A DNA stretch of 64,000 nt from Gordius sp. MW1 (taxonomy: Eukaryota; Nematomorpha; Gordioida; Gordea; Gordiidae), in the NCBI GenBank assembly GCA_964036665.1, contig OZ038526.1, forward strand, positions 36,146,001-36,210,000, in the 5' to 3' direction. The notes under the pieces are model-generated. The model was given only the letters and a program-made list of their open reading frames with translations, did not search any database and was not told the origin of the DNA. A program made the translations under genes and the position numbers. Every line of letters starts with the position of its first letter. The stretch's first letter is position 1. Shown piece after piece: positions 46,383 to 56,647 of this stretch.

Positions 46383-47680
46383 CGAGGGCCGAAGGCCCGA
46401 ATTTTTTAAATAGCAAATTATTATATATTTATTATAATATTAATGTTTTTTGTTGTTTTTTTAAATTAAATTTTTACATGCAATTATTTTTTAATATTAA
46501 CTTTATGCTTTAAATATATTGTCTTAGGGTAAAATATCTAGATGTTGCACATGATTCAAAATATTTTATAAATAAACAAGTTATCATACCATAGTAATTT
46601 ATTTCGCAAATGAAACATTTATAAAATTATAACTTACTTTTATGTTGGCTTTTGAATATGTATTAAATGTAATATAAATTAACGATGAGAAATATAACTT
46701 TATTGAAATAATTTACCTTTTAATAGTCAAATTAAAAACAGGATTAATTTATGTAGCTTGAATTAGTGATGAGAATTAGCTAGCACTTCAGAGTTCGGAG
46801 TTTTAAAATTTAAAAAAAGAGGAAGAGAATTAAATAAAAAATGATCCAAATTAGTTGTACATTTCGATATTTAAAAAAACACTCTTTGCTTAGCAATTAA
46901 CATTAATTAAAAAAATAGGTCTCGCGTGTTTTTTACAATGTATAAACCTTGGACCCGACTCTATAAATTTGACCCGACCCAAAAGCATTTTCAAATTTTA
47001 AATTCGAACCCGACCCGTCCGGGTCGGGTCTCGGGTCACCCGTGCAGTCTAATTTAAGTAATGTGGGGTTGGAGCGGGGTGGAACGGGGTTGGGAACAGG
47101 GATGGCCCGGAGTAGAGCAGGGTTGGAGCAAGCGACTAGCCTTACTATTTGGGTGTGAATATATTGGAGCAAGGGTATCCCATGCTCTCATTATAAGCTG
47201 GGTGTGTGAGAAGGGAAAGATAAGGGGGGTGGTGGAGTTCTATTTCTATGGTGTTGTGCTACTACTACTACAACACAACACACACCACACACAGCAACTA
47301 ACATTAACATATATGAAGGGCAATGCGAATTGATATAAATTAAAATAGTTCACAGATGCCGCTAATTTAAATAACACATTTACAGTTAAGGTTACAATAT
47401 AGTAAAGTATTGACTTAAAATTGTTTTTTATATATTTATATTAGAATAATATCTTTTTTTAATTATTTTTTAAATTTAAACAAATGATAATTATTAATTT
47501 AATAAAAAAAACCTTAGTGACCGTAGTTCAGTCTAAATATTTGCATATAAAAACCATACCTTATGAATGGAAACCCCAAGGTGACCTGACCCAACCTTTA
47601 GTCAGGGTTTTGGATTCGTTCCGACCTAAGATTTTGGTATTTGTTTGGGATCTTGGGGAACCCTTAGGTGGATCCAAAAC

Positions 47681-48437
47681 CCAGCCTAAACCTAAAAGGT
47701 TTTAGGTGGGGTTGTTTTAAAACCGATAACCTTGCGGAGACATTTGCCAATTCATCATTTCTCGAGGGCTGGCATGGCATATGCTAAAGGAGCCAATGGT
47801 TTGGTGTGGGCATAGCTATCTCCCACAATTGGTGATTCGATAAATAATTTGGTGGTACATTGATAAATAAATCATTAATGATGTTATATTGCCATTTGCA
47901 AAATTCATCACGTTTAATAAGCATTCTTTTAAACAATCATTGTTGATGACATCATACTAACGCTATATGCGTTTTATTATTACGCAAAATCTATTTACAG
48001 TGATCAAATTACGATTTTTATATCTAAATAATCACAGAAACACCAATTTGATAGTTACTTTAAATGTCAATTTTAATGGGGTAAGATGAGTAAGATTTCA
48101 ATAAACCTTTTTATAAATATTGGCTGAAAAAATTAAAAGCAAAAAATTTAGGACATAAATATCGATAATATGATATTTGAATACTAATTATCAACTCTTA
48201 CATATTTTAGAGACCTATATTCCACACTCTGCAGGTGTTAAAAATATATCAAAAATTTAGCTTCATAAACAAATTTAAATGAGTGGGGGTGCGTCTAGAA
48301 TAGGAATAAATTAATAGGCTATTAATTAGTATATATAAAACTTTGAATGCAAACATATATTTTATGAAAGTGCAATTTAATTTTGTTACGCTTGGGAATC
48401 TTATTTACTACAGGTTATGAAGCGATACAATAATAGA
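47681..48437. other. No gene recognised; inner DNA of the 15.9-kb hAT unit
   Basis: AT-rich DNA between the inverted-repeat element and Helitron-like copy C. The missing N-terminal half of the hAT transposase would be expected here on the minus strand, but no BED finger or catalytic motif could be read. Confidence 0.4.
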
Positions 48438-49660
48438 GACTCGGGCCTTCGGCCCTCGTGAGAAGGGGGAGAAGGGAAGGGAAGAGGGGAAGGGAAGGGG
48501 GGACGACTCATCTGTACTTCGTATAAATGTATCATATTTGCTATGCAATTTATGGGCGAGAAAGGTGGGAAGGGGCGATAATGCCTATAGGGGGTATTAA
48601 ATGCCTAATGATTAATTAATTATTTATATAAATTTTCCATTTATAGGCAAAATGTAATATAGGCAAGGGTTAGGGTTAGATTTAGTGTTTGCATTTAGTT
48701 GCGTATTATATTAGTTTTTATGGCCTTTAGTGATTATGGGTCTAACAAACATTATATTAAAAACATCACAATGTTAAGAATTTGCAGAATTGTTGGGAGA
48801 AATTTTTTGTTGAATTTGAACAATTTTTAAATAAAAAAATCAAAAATTTGGCCAATGGTCATCTTTTCTCTATCGGTGAATACCAACAGATACTCTATAA
48901 GTCAATGATAGCCAAAAAAACAGAAAAAAAAATTTTGATGCTCACTTTGGTCAATGGTCATTTTTTTCCATTGGTCAGCAGCCAGCACACGGTAAAAGTG
49001 GATATAAATTCATAAGAGTAAAAAAAAACGAAAAAAAAATTTTCGAATCACATTTTGGCCAATGGTCATTTTTTCCATTGGTCAGCAGCCAGCACACGGT
49101 AAAAGTGGATATAAATTCATAAGAGTAAAAAAAACGAAAAAAAAATTTTCGAATCACATTTTGGCCAATGGTCATTTTATTCCATTGGTCAGCAGCCAGC
49201 GGACGGCCAAAAAGTCATAATAGCAATGGTAGGAACAGGAACAATCATAATAGTCAAAAAAAACGAAAAAAATAATTTCGATTCACATTTTAGCCAATGG
49301 TCATTTTTTCCATCGGTCAGGAGCCAGCGGACGGCCAAAAAATCATAATAGCAATGGTAGTAACAGGAACAATCATAATAGTCAAAAAAAAACTAAAAAA
49401 ATAATTTCGATTCACATTTTGGCCAATGGTCATTTTTTCATTGGTCAGCAGCCAGCGGACGGCCAAAAATTCTTATTATCAATGATAGTAACAAGAACAA
49501 TAATAAGAGTCAAAAAACTCCGGGATTCTAACCCCAAAACTAGTTAAATTGCATAGCAATTAAAAAGTAAACAACTTTTATTTATGTTTATTATATAACT
49601 AGTTAAATTGCATAGCATTAAAAGTAAACAACTTTTATCTATGTTTATAAATTTTTTACT
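48438..49660. mobile_element. Helitron/Helentron-like repeat, copy C
   Basis: Direct-orientation relative of copy A, starting ACTCGGGCCTTCGGCCCTCG and ending in the AATTGCATAGCAATT units. It shares the TAATATAGGCAAGGGTTAGG stretch and five tandem units with GGCCAATGGTCATTTTTTCC. It lacks the GGAC microsatellite end. Confidence 0.55.
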
Positions 49661-49738
49661 TTTAAAAGCCCAAGCCCGGCCCGCACTTTTTTACTTCCTC
49701 TATTTTAGGCCCGACCCATGCAGACCTCTACTTTGAAT

Positions 49739-50798
49739 AAATCCGAAAATTAATTTTTATACAGAGTCTTACTTTGAGTAGAATACAACACATAAATGAT
49801 TAAAATAATTTAAATCATTCTTTAAAAAGTGATTTTAAAACATCTTGTTATACTATTGAACCTAAGTTGTTTACAAAAATGTACTCAATTATAACACATA
49901 TTAATTTTTAATAATGTTATTAGATTTGGTTTAAATTAATTACAAATTTATAAACTGTGGTGAAAAAAATATTTCAAATAATGGGCTAATATTTTAGGTA
50001 TATTTTTTGGGGAGATGTTTGCTAAGTTAATTTGCTTTAATTTGGCATGTTTGTATTAATAAACTATCAACTTATTCATAATTGCCTTGAAATATTTTTG
50101 GTACCTGAGAAAATTTCAGTCTATTTAAACATAATTTTATTAAAGCACAAATTTATTTATTTCAACAAATACTCTAATAATTAATTTAGTTTAATTCAAG
50201 CCCCAAGCAAAAAATTTTTACACTGAGCCCTAATAAAAAAGGTCCCATTTAATAATTTAGTTTGCAACAGGCAAGTATGTGCAATAGGTCTCACTAATTA
50301 ATTTGTTCATTGATCATTTAACAAAATAATATATGTAACTTTTAAAATTTATAATAAAAATACTTGCAAACATCCACTCAAAATAAAACTACTTGAATTG
50401 AATAAATTATTAATATGCAAACTTTGCAGTGAAAAAAAGTTTTCAATTAAAATTTTATGTTTAAACAGATAAATTGTATTAATTTTAGGATAATTTAATT
50501 TTGCAATGTAGAGGTGATTAAATCTGATGTACATTCATTGTAAAAGTAAAAACAATGCCTTAAAATCTAAAAAATAATGAATAACAATTTGTTTGAGAAT
50601 ATTTCTAAGTGCATTTAATTAATTTTAATCATTAGAATATTTTTCTACTAATCTACAAAAACGACATTATTATTTAACACAAAAATATCTATAGGGCTTA
50701 ACCCTCCCTCCCCTAATTTAAAGCTTAGTCCACCTCATCTTTGATATATTAAAAAAAATCATACTAAGTAACATAAGATAACACTTGTATGTATAAAT
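49739..50798. other. Intergenic DNA downstream of POLR1F
   Basis: AT-rich, no repeats or frames of note. The 61-residue minus frame at 50349-50534 has no recognisable content. Confidence 0.4.
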
Positions 50799-51386
50799 TC
50801 ATACAATTTCTCCATTTATTGAAAGGAATCCATTTGCGTATTTAAAGGATTTAACAATAAATGGCAATGTGTGACCAATTTGAATCATACTATATTGTTC
50901 AAAAGAAGTAGAATTTGTCCTTAATCTTTTTTTCTTTGGTGAGAGCACAGGATCAGAAAATGCTTCATATATCCCAGGTGGATATACAATTGCGTTTATA
51001 AGTGGTTCCAAGACTTGGCATGTAAAACATTGATAATTATTGGTAATTTTAGACACTTTTCCCATTAATAGAGATTCAAGTTTAGGTATAAATTCTTCAA
51101 TTTTATACCTTATATTTATATAAATTGAAGGAAAGTCAGAAAATAAAACTGCTTTAGTTGAGAGAAGTTTAATATTGCTATATGATAAAATTAAGGATCC
51201 CACTCCCTCATTATATGTTCCAATTTCTTTATCCAAAATTGAATGAATGCCTATTATCATTCTTGGAAATTTGTTGCGTAGACCCCCTTTGTGTGCTACC
51301 GAATCTGTATAAATTGGGGGCAAAGAAAGGCTTCTTTCAATCGTTCTGGTGCTAATACCCAAATTTTGACTTTGATCAGGTTTCAT
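50799..51386 (-). CDS. POLR1F: DNA-directed RNA polymerase I subunit RPA43 homologue
   Basis: Pol I stalk subunit (partner of RPA14 in yeast; contacts Rrn3/TIF-IA), acting in the nucleolus to transcribe rRNA. The 195-residue product from ATG at 51386 shows the family order: LSLPPIYTD; an N-terminal SHS2-like domain with VGSLILSYSNIKLLSTKAVL and IYINIRYKIEEFIPKLES; then the OB-fold start LLMGKVSKITNNYQCFTCQV. It ends in YANGFLSINGEIV. At about 195 residues it is shorter than vertebrate RPA43, which has a long basic tail. The reading frame stays open upstream to an AG at 51401-51402, and a GT donor at 51470-51471 follows an exon-like frame (VEVFDLKRKFEKR) in compatible phase, so translation may begin in an upstream exon. 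The identification is by pattern, without alignment. Confidence 0.8.
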   Translation of the reverse strand: MKPDQSQNLGISTRTIERSLSLPPIYTDSVAHKGGLRNKFPRMIIGIHSILDKEIGTYNEGVGSLILSYSNIKLLSTKAVLFSDFPSIYINIRYKIEEFIPKLESLLMGKVSKITNNYQCFTCQVLEPLINAIVYPPGIYEAFSDPVLSPKKKRLRTNSTSFEQYSMIQIGHTLPFIVKSFKYANGFLSINGEIV

Positions 51387-51539
51387 TTCATAATACTTTG
51401 CTCTATAAACAAAATTGATATACAAAAATTATTTCGTGTTATAAATGTGAGTTTATTTAAAAATACCTTACCACGTTTTTCAAATTTGCGTTTCAGGTCA
51501 AAAACTTCAACTCGCCCCTTATCATCTCATTAGATTAGA

Positions 51540-52056
51540 ATATGTGCGTTTTCTTTGTTGATAAACACTCAACTTTTAAGTACTATCAAAATCACCAGCT
51601 TGCTGCTCTAGTCACCTAAAAAAAAATATATATATATAAACAAATAATGTAAATCATATAGTATTGGACATGTTACATATAAACGACTAATCGATAAAGT
51701 TATGATTGATCTGTACATGGGTCTTTAAAATTATGAATTGAACAAACTTAACAACTATAGGATCAGATACACTGTATGATATGAAGGTAAAGCCAAATAC
51801 TGCGAAAAAATATTTGCAACATGTTAATTTGCGTGTAGACTTTATAATACAGAAAAAATGATAACCCCTATACATCAAATCACTCAGATTATTTAACAAA
51901 ATTAATTTAAGTTTTTTGTCCGGCTATAAATAAATCTTAAAATAATTAGATAATCACATCTCTATAGCTGGGCACAGAGTTCATTTTTAAATAATTAATT
52001 GTTTAGCTATTAAAAAAAAGGATTGTTTAATTCATTTTAATTTTTAATAAAATGTC
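51540..52056. other. Spacer upstream of POLR1F
   Basis: Probably includes the 5' exon or promoter of POLR1F near 51470-51610. A minus frame at 51687-51899 has no recognised family. No promoter motif can be assigned. Confidence 0.35.
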
Positions 52057-52064
52057 ATTATCTA

Positions 52065-52227
52065 CATGGGCGTTGCCAGGGGGTGACATGTAGAAGCGGA
52101 TGCCTCCTTCTAAATCTAAGAATCTTTAAAATTTAATACAATTATAGCTATAATTTCAAAATTATTATTTTGCCCCACCCAAAATCATTATTGCCCCTCT
52201 CCAAATCTAATCCTGGATATGCCCATG
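52065..52227. mobile_element. hAT-type MITE with 8-bp target duplication
   Basis: Termini CATGGGCGTTGCCAGG and CCTGGATATGCCCATG, flanked by perfect direct repeats ATTATCTA (52057-52064 and 52228-52235). 163 bp, non-coding. This copy reveals the target-site length for the CATGGGCG group in this window. Confidence 0.85.
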
Positions 52228-52446
52228 ATTATCTACAGATTGTATTATGGCTATAATTATATATAATAATATTGTTAAAATTGTGGTATAAAATATATGT
52301 TATTTGCTATTTTATAGTTTTATGCCACTTTATTTTTTTTTTTATTTTATCCTTTGTTTATATTTCAGGCCGCCCCCCTTGCTAATAATTTAGTAATTAA
52401 TAAAAAAATTATATAATTATTCAAGTATTCCTTTATCAAGCTTATT

Positions 52447-52749
52447 CTAATCGAACATTTGTTGTTGAGAGCGTTCAGTGTTAAGTAATTCGCCAAGGTC
52501 AAGCAGCTCATAATAGATCATACCTTTAGGTTCCTCTAAAAAGGGACCATAGCCTCTTGACTTATTATCTCTTGACCAGAGTGATTTGGTCTCATAGTTT
52601 GAGTTGATGGTTCTCATGGACTTATTAATGATCTTTTGAGCAAAAGTTTTTAAAACATACCCTATTATTACCTCCAATCGCACTGGGGAAATATCTTTTT
52701 TGTTACTGGCTAACAGCATTTTGCAAGTGGATTTGTTTTTTCCCTTCAT
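52447..52749 (-). CDS. Unrecognised protein or exon, 100 residues
   Basis: Open frame from ATG at 52749 (MKGKNKSTCKMLLASNKKD) to a stop at 52447. Composition is ordinary protein-like rather than repeat-derived: an amphipathic stretch VIIGYVLKTFAQKIINKSM, then RGYGPFLEEPKGMIYYELLD, ending NTERSQQQMFD. No transposon family is recognised and it lies in a gene-bearing interval between POLR1F and the IGFBP-like gene. It might be a terminal exon of a spliced gene; no convincing upstream acceptor could be fixed, and an in-frame stop lies just 5' of 52774. The function is unknown. Confidence 0.4.
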   Translation of the reverse strand: MKGKNKSTCKMLLASNKKDISPVRLEVIIGYVLKTFAQKIINKSMRTINSNYETKSLWSRDNKSRGYGPFLEEPKGMIYYELLDLGELLNTERSQQQMFD

Positions 52750-52773
52750 TTCATTAATTTCATGTGGATCCAA

Positions 52774-53149
52774 AATTTAGATATTTCTCATGGTTTGCAA
52801 AAGTATATATACCTTCTCGTGTCACATTAAATTATTCCGCATATTATCCACAGCCAGCAGTGTTTTTATATCCGCCTCTACATTTTTTGTTTTTCGCGCC
52901 AAATTTCATTTTTAATTTACCAAAAGGATGTTCACGCAGGCACTTGGTAAGAATCTGCAGCCCCACCCTTCAAATGGTAAAACAAAATGATGATCCCCAC
53001 AAATCGTAATTTCTAGGCAGGAAATTGTACATTTTAACGCTAATATATTAAGTATAAAAATTATGGTGTAATTAAAAAAAGCATTATAGTAATACAAGAA
53101 GAAATTCGTTAAGTTAATTTGCCCATTACTATATATATTAACCCTAGGG
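52774..53149. other. Spacer, no gene recognised
   Basis: Mixed-composition DNA between the unknown ORF and the hAT insertion. Open frames on both strands have no family-like content. Confidence 0.35.
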
Positions 53150-53878
53150 TAGAGGCCTGCAAAGTCACTTTTTTTCAACCCGAGCCCGACCCGACCCAAA
53201 GCATTTTTAAATTTTCAACCCGAACCCGACCCGAAAGCGTTTTTAAAATTTCAACCCGAACCCGACCCGACCCAAAAGCGTTTTTAAATTTTCAACCCGA
53301 ACCCGACCTGAAAGCGTTTTTAAATTTTCAACCCGGACCCGACCAAGTAGAAAAATTTGAGGACGAAAAATTAATTCGTCAGAAATGATCATACAAAATT
53401 TGATTAATAAATTTATTAAATTGATTTACTATAATTATATGTATAAATATTGTGGCGTCCACAATTTCGGGGCGTAAATTTGACCTTCTTAAATTGAATA
53501 TTTAATTATATCTTTATAATTTACTCTATAGACTATAAACAATAATATACTCATTTGGTAATATTTTACCTTTCGTGATTCAGCTTTAAATTTAAATTTG
53601 CCTCCAAATTAAACGAATTAAAAAAATAGAAAAGGAAATTGATTATATGAATGAATGATTATAATTAGTTATACATTGTTTTACAAAAATTATAGATAAT
53701 AGCATTAACAAATTCGTTTCGTTCATTTTGTAATGTAAGATTCAGATCCTTTGACCCGACTCTATAAATCCAACCCGATTTGACCCGACCCGAATGCCTT
53801 CTAAAATTTTCAACCCGAACCCGACCCGACCCGAAATTTTTTAACCCAGTTCGGTCGGGTGACCCGTGCAGGCCTCTA
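53150..53878. mobile_element. hAT element with CCCGA repeats, no coding remnant
   Basis: Termini TAGAGGCCTGCA and TGCAGGCCTCTA with a perfect 8-bp duplication CCCTAGGG (53142-53149 and 53879-53886). The body shares AGAAATGATCAT and CACAATTTCGGGGCGTAAAT (as CTACAATTTCGGGG in the other copy) with the element at 44310-45029, but the hATC region has been replaced by unrelated AT-rich DNA. Confidence 0.9.
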
Positions 53879-53886
53879 CCCTAGGG

Positions 53887-55059
53887 CTATCAATCAAAAA
53901 ATTCCTGTTTAATGCTTACACCTCTGGTAAACTTCCATTGAAAATAAAATTTTACATAGAAATAAACGATAAGTTTCCGAATGGAAAGCAACATTTTTCA
54001 ACTCAAACAAACATTATAAGTTAAACTCGCAAAATTTACAATAAATAGTCTTAGTAAAATAAAGATTATTATTTAAACAAAAATTAATACCAAACCTTAG
54101 TTTCATCTATAAATAAATTATAAACATGTACTTTTCGTTTTTTAAACCTTGCATACGCGTAATCAAAGGATTAAAATTGAGGGATAATTTACCCTCCCAT
54201 TTTCCTAAAATTCTAAAATATAATTTACATTTTTAAACTTTTTAAAAAACAACATTTTCTATTGTCATATCATTAAAGTATAAAAATTTGTTACAAATTG
54301 AATTTAAGTTACCCCCTTTCTATTATTATAGTGTTTTATTTCTTAAAACTTTATTAAAGTAGTTATGTACCCTATGACTTCACTAATATTCCTTTTTATC
54401 ATTCAATTTCAGCTTGAAATTAAATAGAAATTTGATGAATTATATATTTTGATGTTATAAAGACATATGTTTGTAAGGAATACGTCACAATACCTCATAT
54501 AAGTATCATATCAATATCGTCTCATAATTAGTATAATTAAATTTAATGTTTTCTAATTATTTCATCCTTATACTAATTTTGTTTATATCAGAACCAATGG
54601 GTAAATGCAATTTATGTTTAATAATTCAATTAATTTTTTTTTTTCAATAAAGAATGCCTTAGAAATCGAACTAAAGTTAAATTTATGGGTACAAATCGTT
54701 CTCGCACAGCACTCGTTATAAAAAAGTAGTTAAACTTTATAATTGTATAATAAACAAAAACTAAATAAAAATGAATCTGAAGATTCAACAAAATGAATTG
54801 AATTATATGACTTATTATTTGATGTAATATAAACACATTTCTTTCTAAAACTTTTGTACAATACCAATTACTAACAGTATAAAAAATTTATGGATTATAA
54901 AAAATATTAAAATTTACCATTAAATGTTATAGAAGAACCATCAAACCGAAAACAAATATTTCGTTGGCTACTCCGTCATCGACAGCAACACCGTAATATA
55001 ATTCAAACATGCTTCATATTTGCGAGATATTTTATTGAGGAAATAAATTTTTTGCACAG
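53887..55059. other. AT-rich spacer
   Basis: No repeat or gene recognised. It may hold the 5' exon(s), including the signal peptide, of the IGFBP-like gene; an open but methionine-less frame runs from about 54905 into the first recognised exon. Confidence 0.35.
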
Positions 55060-55582
55060 GTGGTTAGACTATCAACAACTTCTGGAAACATGTTTTAAAT
55101 GTTCCGATGTAGGTTGTAAAATTGCAAAAACAAAAACCACTAATTGTAAGGGAGGCCTGGTTCCCGATTATGGTTTCTGTTGCAAGGAATGTGGCAAAGT
55201 ATAATTACATTCATCTATTCATTAATATTGTTTTCCATAAAAAGTTACTAAAATTAGTCTAATTATAACAATGTAAAATGTAATACAAATATAGTATGTT
55301 AAAAAAATAAGAGCATTAAGTATCTAATATATCTTCATTCCTTTTTTAAGGAAGGACAAAAGTGAATTTTTGATTTAAATCGCAATTGATTGTTCGTTCA
55401 TTCATTTATTCATTCATTTGTAGCTAGAAGGGGAAGATTGTGAGGGCAGAGAACCGTGGTTAGGGCAATGCGAAAAAAATTTAATTTGCGACCACGCATT
55501 AAATGATCGTTTGGAAAGCATGTCAGGTGTTTGTCGTAAAAGAGGAGACTTACTTACTGCCCCACCAGACTATTTCTATTAA
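55060..55582 (+). CDS. IGFBP N-domain-like cysteine-rich protein (3' two exons)
   Basis: Exons 55060-55198 and 55424-55582 join in phase across a GT-AG intron (GTATAA donor, TTGTAG acceptor). The joined sequence has eleven cysteines: ETCFKCSDVGCKIAK, TNCKGGLVPDYGFCCKECGK, LEGEDCEGREPWLGQCEKNL, ICDHALNDR and SGVCRKRGD, ending DYFY. The CC-x-x-C block followed by EGEDC and a spaced G-x-C resembles the N-terminal domain of insulin-like growth factor binding proteins and the single-domain IGFBP-like proteins of arthropods; the family's GCGCC motif is only partly kept (GFCC). A secreted protein is expected, but the first exon with a signal peptide was not found. The exact ligand and role are unknown; a neuroparsin-like protein is an alternative. 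Confidence 0.6.
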
Positions 55583-55974
55583 ATTGTATTGTTCAATGAG
55601 ACAATCTATTTTATTGTAAACTCATCTCAATATCACTTATAATAATATGTTATTTTACCATGCTTTATATACTTTTCATCGTTTCTTTATGTATGTTATT
55701 AATCAATTAAAACATAACATTACATTACCTCTTTTAATTTTACTTATCCTCAAGTTTCAGTCCATCTACCTTTTATTCTTTAAAAAAAATATATTAATAT
55801 TCGACAAATGAGAGTTCATTTTAACTATAGTTAAGCCTTATCGTCTTAACCGCAGGCAAAATCATTGTAAATAGTTAACCATTTTCAAATTGCCCTTATA
55901 TAAGCATATTTTAGCTATGCCAATGATTAAAACAGTAAAAAATAAACTTTTCTCAACACTTTTCGAATATACAA
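55583..55974. other. Downstream spacer of the IGFBP-like gene
   Basis: AT-rich, likely 3' UTR and intergenic DNA. No features beyond candidate AATAAA-like signals. Confidence 0.35.
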
Positions 55975-56647
55975 TCTATATATATAAAGTAAAGTCATGT
56001 AAGTGTGTATGTATGTGGATAAGGGCTAAATTCTGAAACTACCGGCCCGATTCGCGCGAAAATTTAGCCATAGATGCCCAGGACGGCCAGGGGTAAAATA
56101 GCTTTTTCAGAATCCTAAAATTCCTTTAGTTTTAAAAATATCGGACATTTCCCCACCAGTTTCATTTATAGCATCATATACAATAATGACGTCATACATA
56201 CAAGGCTGAATTAGATATTTAAAAGTATAAAAAATATGTTATGTATGTAAGGGTTAAATTCTGAAACTAACTGCCCAATTCGCGCGAAAATTTAGTAGAT
56301 GCCCAGGGCGGCCAGGGGTAAAATAGCTTTTTCAGAATCCTAAAATTCCTTTTAGTTTTACAAATCTCGGACATTTCGTTTTACAAAAGGGCTAAACTCT
56401 GAAACTACAGGCCCGATTCACGCGAAAATTTAGCCATAGATGCCCAGAGCGGCCAGGGGTAAAATAGCTTTTTCAGAATCCTAAAATTCCTTTTAATTTT
56501 AAAAATATCGGACATTTCCCGGCCAGTTTCATTTATAGCATCATATACAATAATGACGTCATACATACAAGGCTGAAGTTTTCTCGAATTTTATTATATA
56601 AAAGAAAATTGTATTTTTAGCAAAACAACGTTTGCCGGGTCAGCTAG
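55975..56647 (+). mobile_element. Non-autonomous Helitron with three internal tandem units
   Basis: Starts TCTATATATATAAAG and ends TTTGCCGGGTCAGCTAG before a T, fitting the TC...CTRR ends and A-T insertion of Helitrons; 'GCCGGGTCAGCTAGT' is a commonly seen Helitron end in insects. The interior has three tandem copies of about 175 bp sharing GGCTAAATTCTGAAACTA, TTCGCGCGAAAATTTAG and GGCCAGGGGTAAAATAGC. No coding capacity. Confidence 0.65.

Larger units (their letters stand above)
44125..46405 (-). mobile_element. Helitron/Helentron-like repeat, copy B (inverted)
   Basis: Reverse-oriented relative of copy A: the hairpin GAGGGCCGAAGGCCCGA at about 46384-46400, a pyrimidine tract at 46310-46382, tandem units with GGCTGCTGACCAATGG at 45350-46130, and the AATTGCATAGCAATT palindrome at 44133-44150. 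It retains GGGTTCGAATCCCGG at 45276-45290, which copies A and C carry only in eroded form. Three copies of TTGTCTTGCACCGAATGTC-type repeats lie at 45170-45235. Confidence 0.55.
44013..47051. mobile_element. hAT element with CCCGA subterminal repeats, host to other insertions
   Basis: Left end TAGAGAACTGC, right end GCAGTCTA, both with CCCGACCCGA repeats. Flanks are ATTTGGGT (44005-44012) and ATTTAAGT (47052-47059), each one mismatch from ATTTAGGT, which is what the empty site in the opposite arm implies (near 40510). Helitron-like copy B and a younger hAT lie inside. Confidence 0.75.
39475..47680. mobile_element. Large inverted-repeat (foldback-like) element, heavily interrupted
   Basis: Left arm 39475-41870 is the reverse complement of right arm about 42530-47680 once inserted elements are removed. 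For example, 40200-40520 (AACACCATAGAAATAGAACT, TACCCTTGCTCCAATATATT) pairs with 47060-47400, and 40505-40629 (TATGGGAGGCGATGCCGATG) pairs with 43905-44004. The termini carry CCCCAAGATCCCAAAC and its complement. Insertions: solo LTR 39548-39978 and hAT 40630-41738 in the left arm, TIR element 42607-43910 and hAT 44013-47051 in the right. Class and target duplication are not determined. Confidence 0.75.
33823..49730. mobile_element. 15.9-kb interval bounded by one pair of hAT ends
   Basis: The left end TAGAGGTCTGCATGGG and right end CCCATGCAGACCTCTA are inverted repeats, with GGCCCG-type subterminal sequence inside each. The flanking 8 bp are identical (CTTTGAAT at 33815-33822 and 49731-49738). 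The unit therefore appears to be one hAT insertion that later collected other elements. Its own transposase remnant (minus strand) is near the left end at 34225-34500. Confidence 0.8.
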
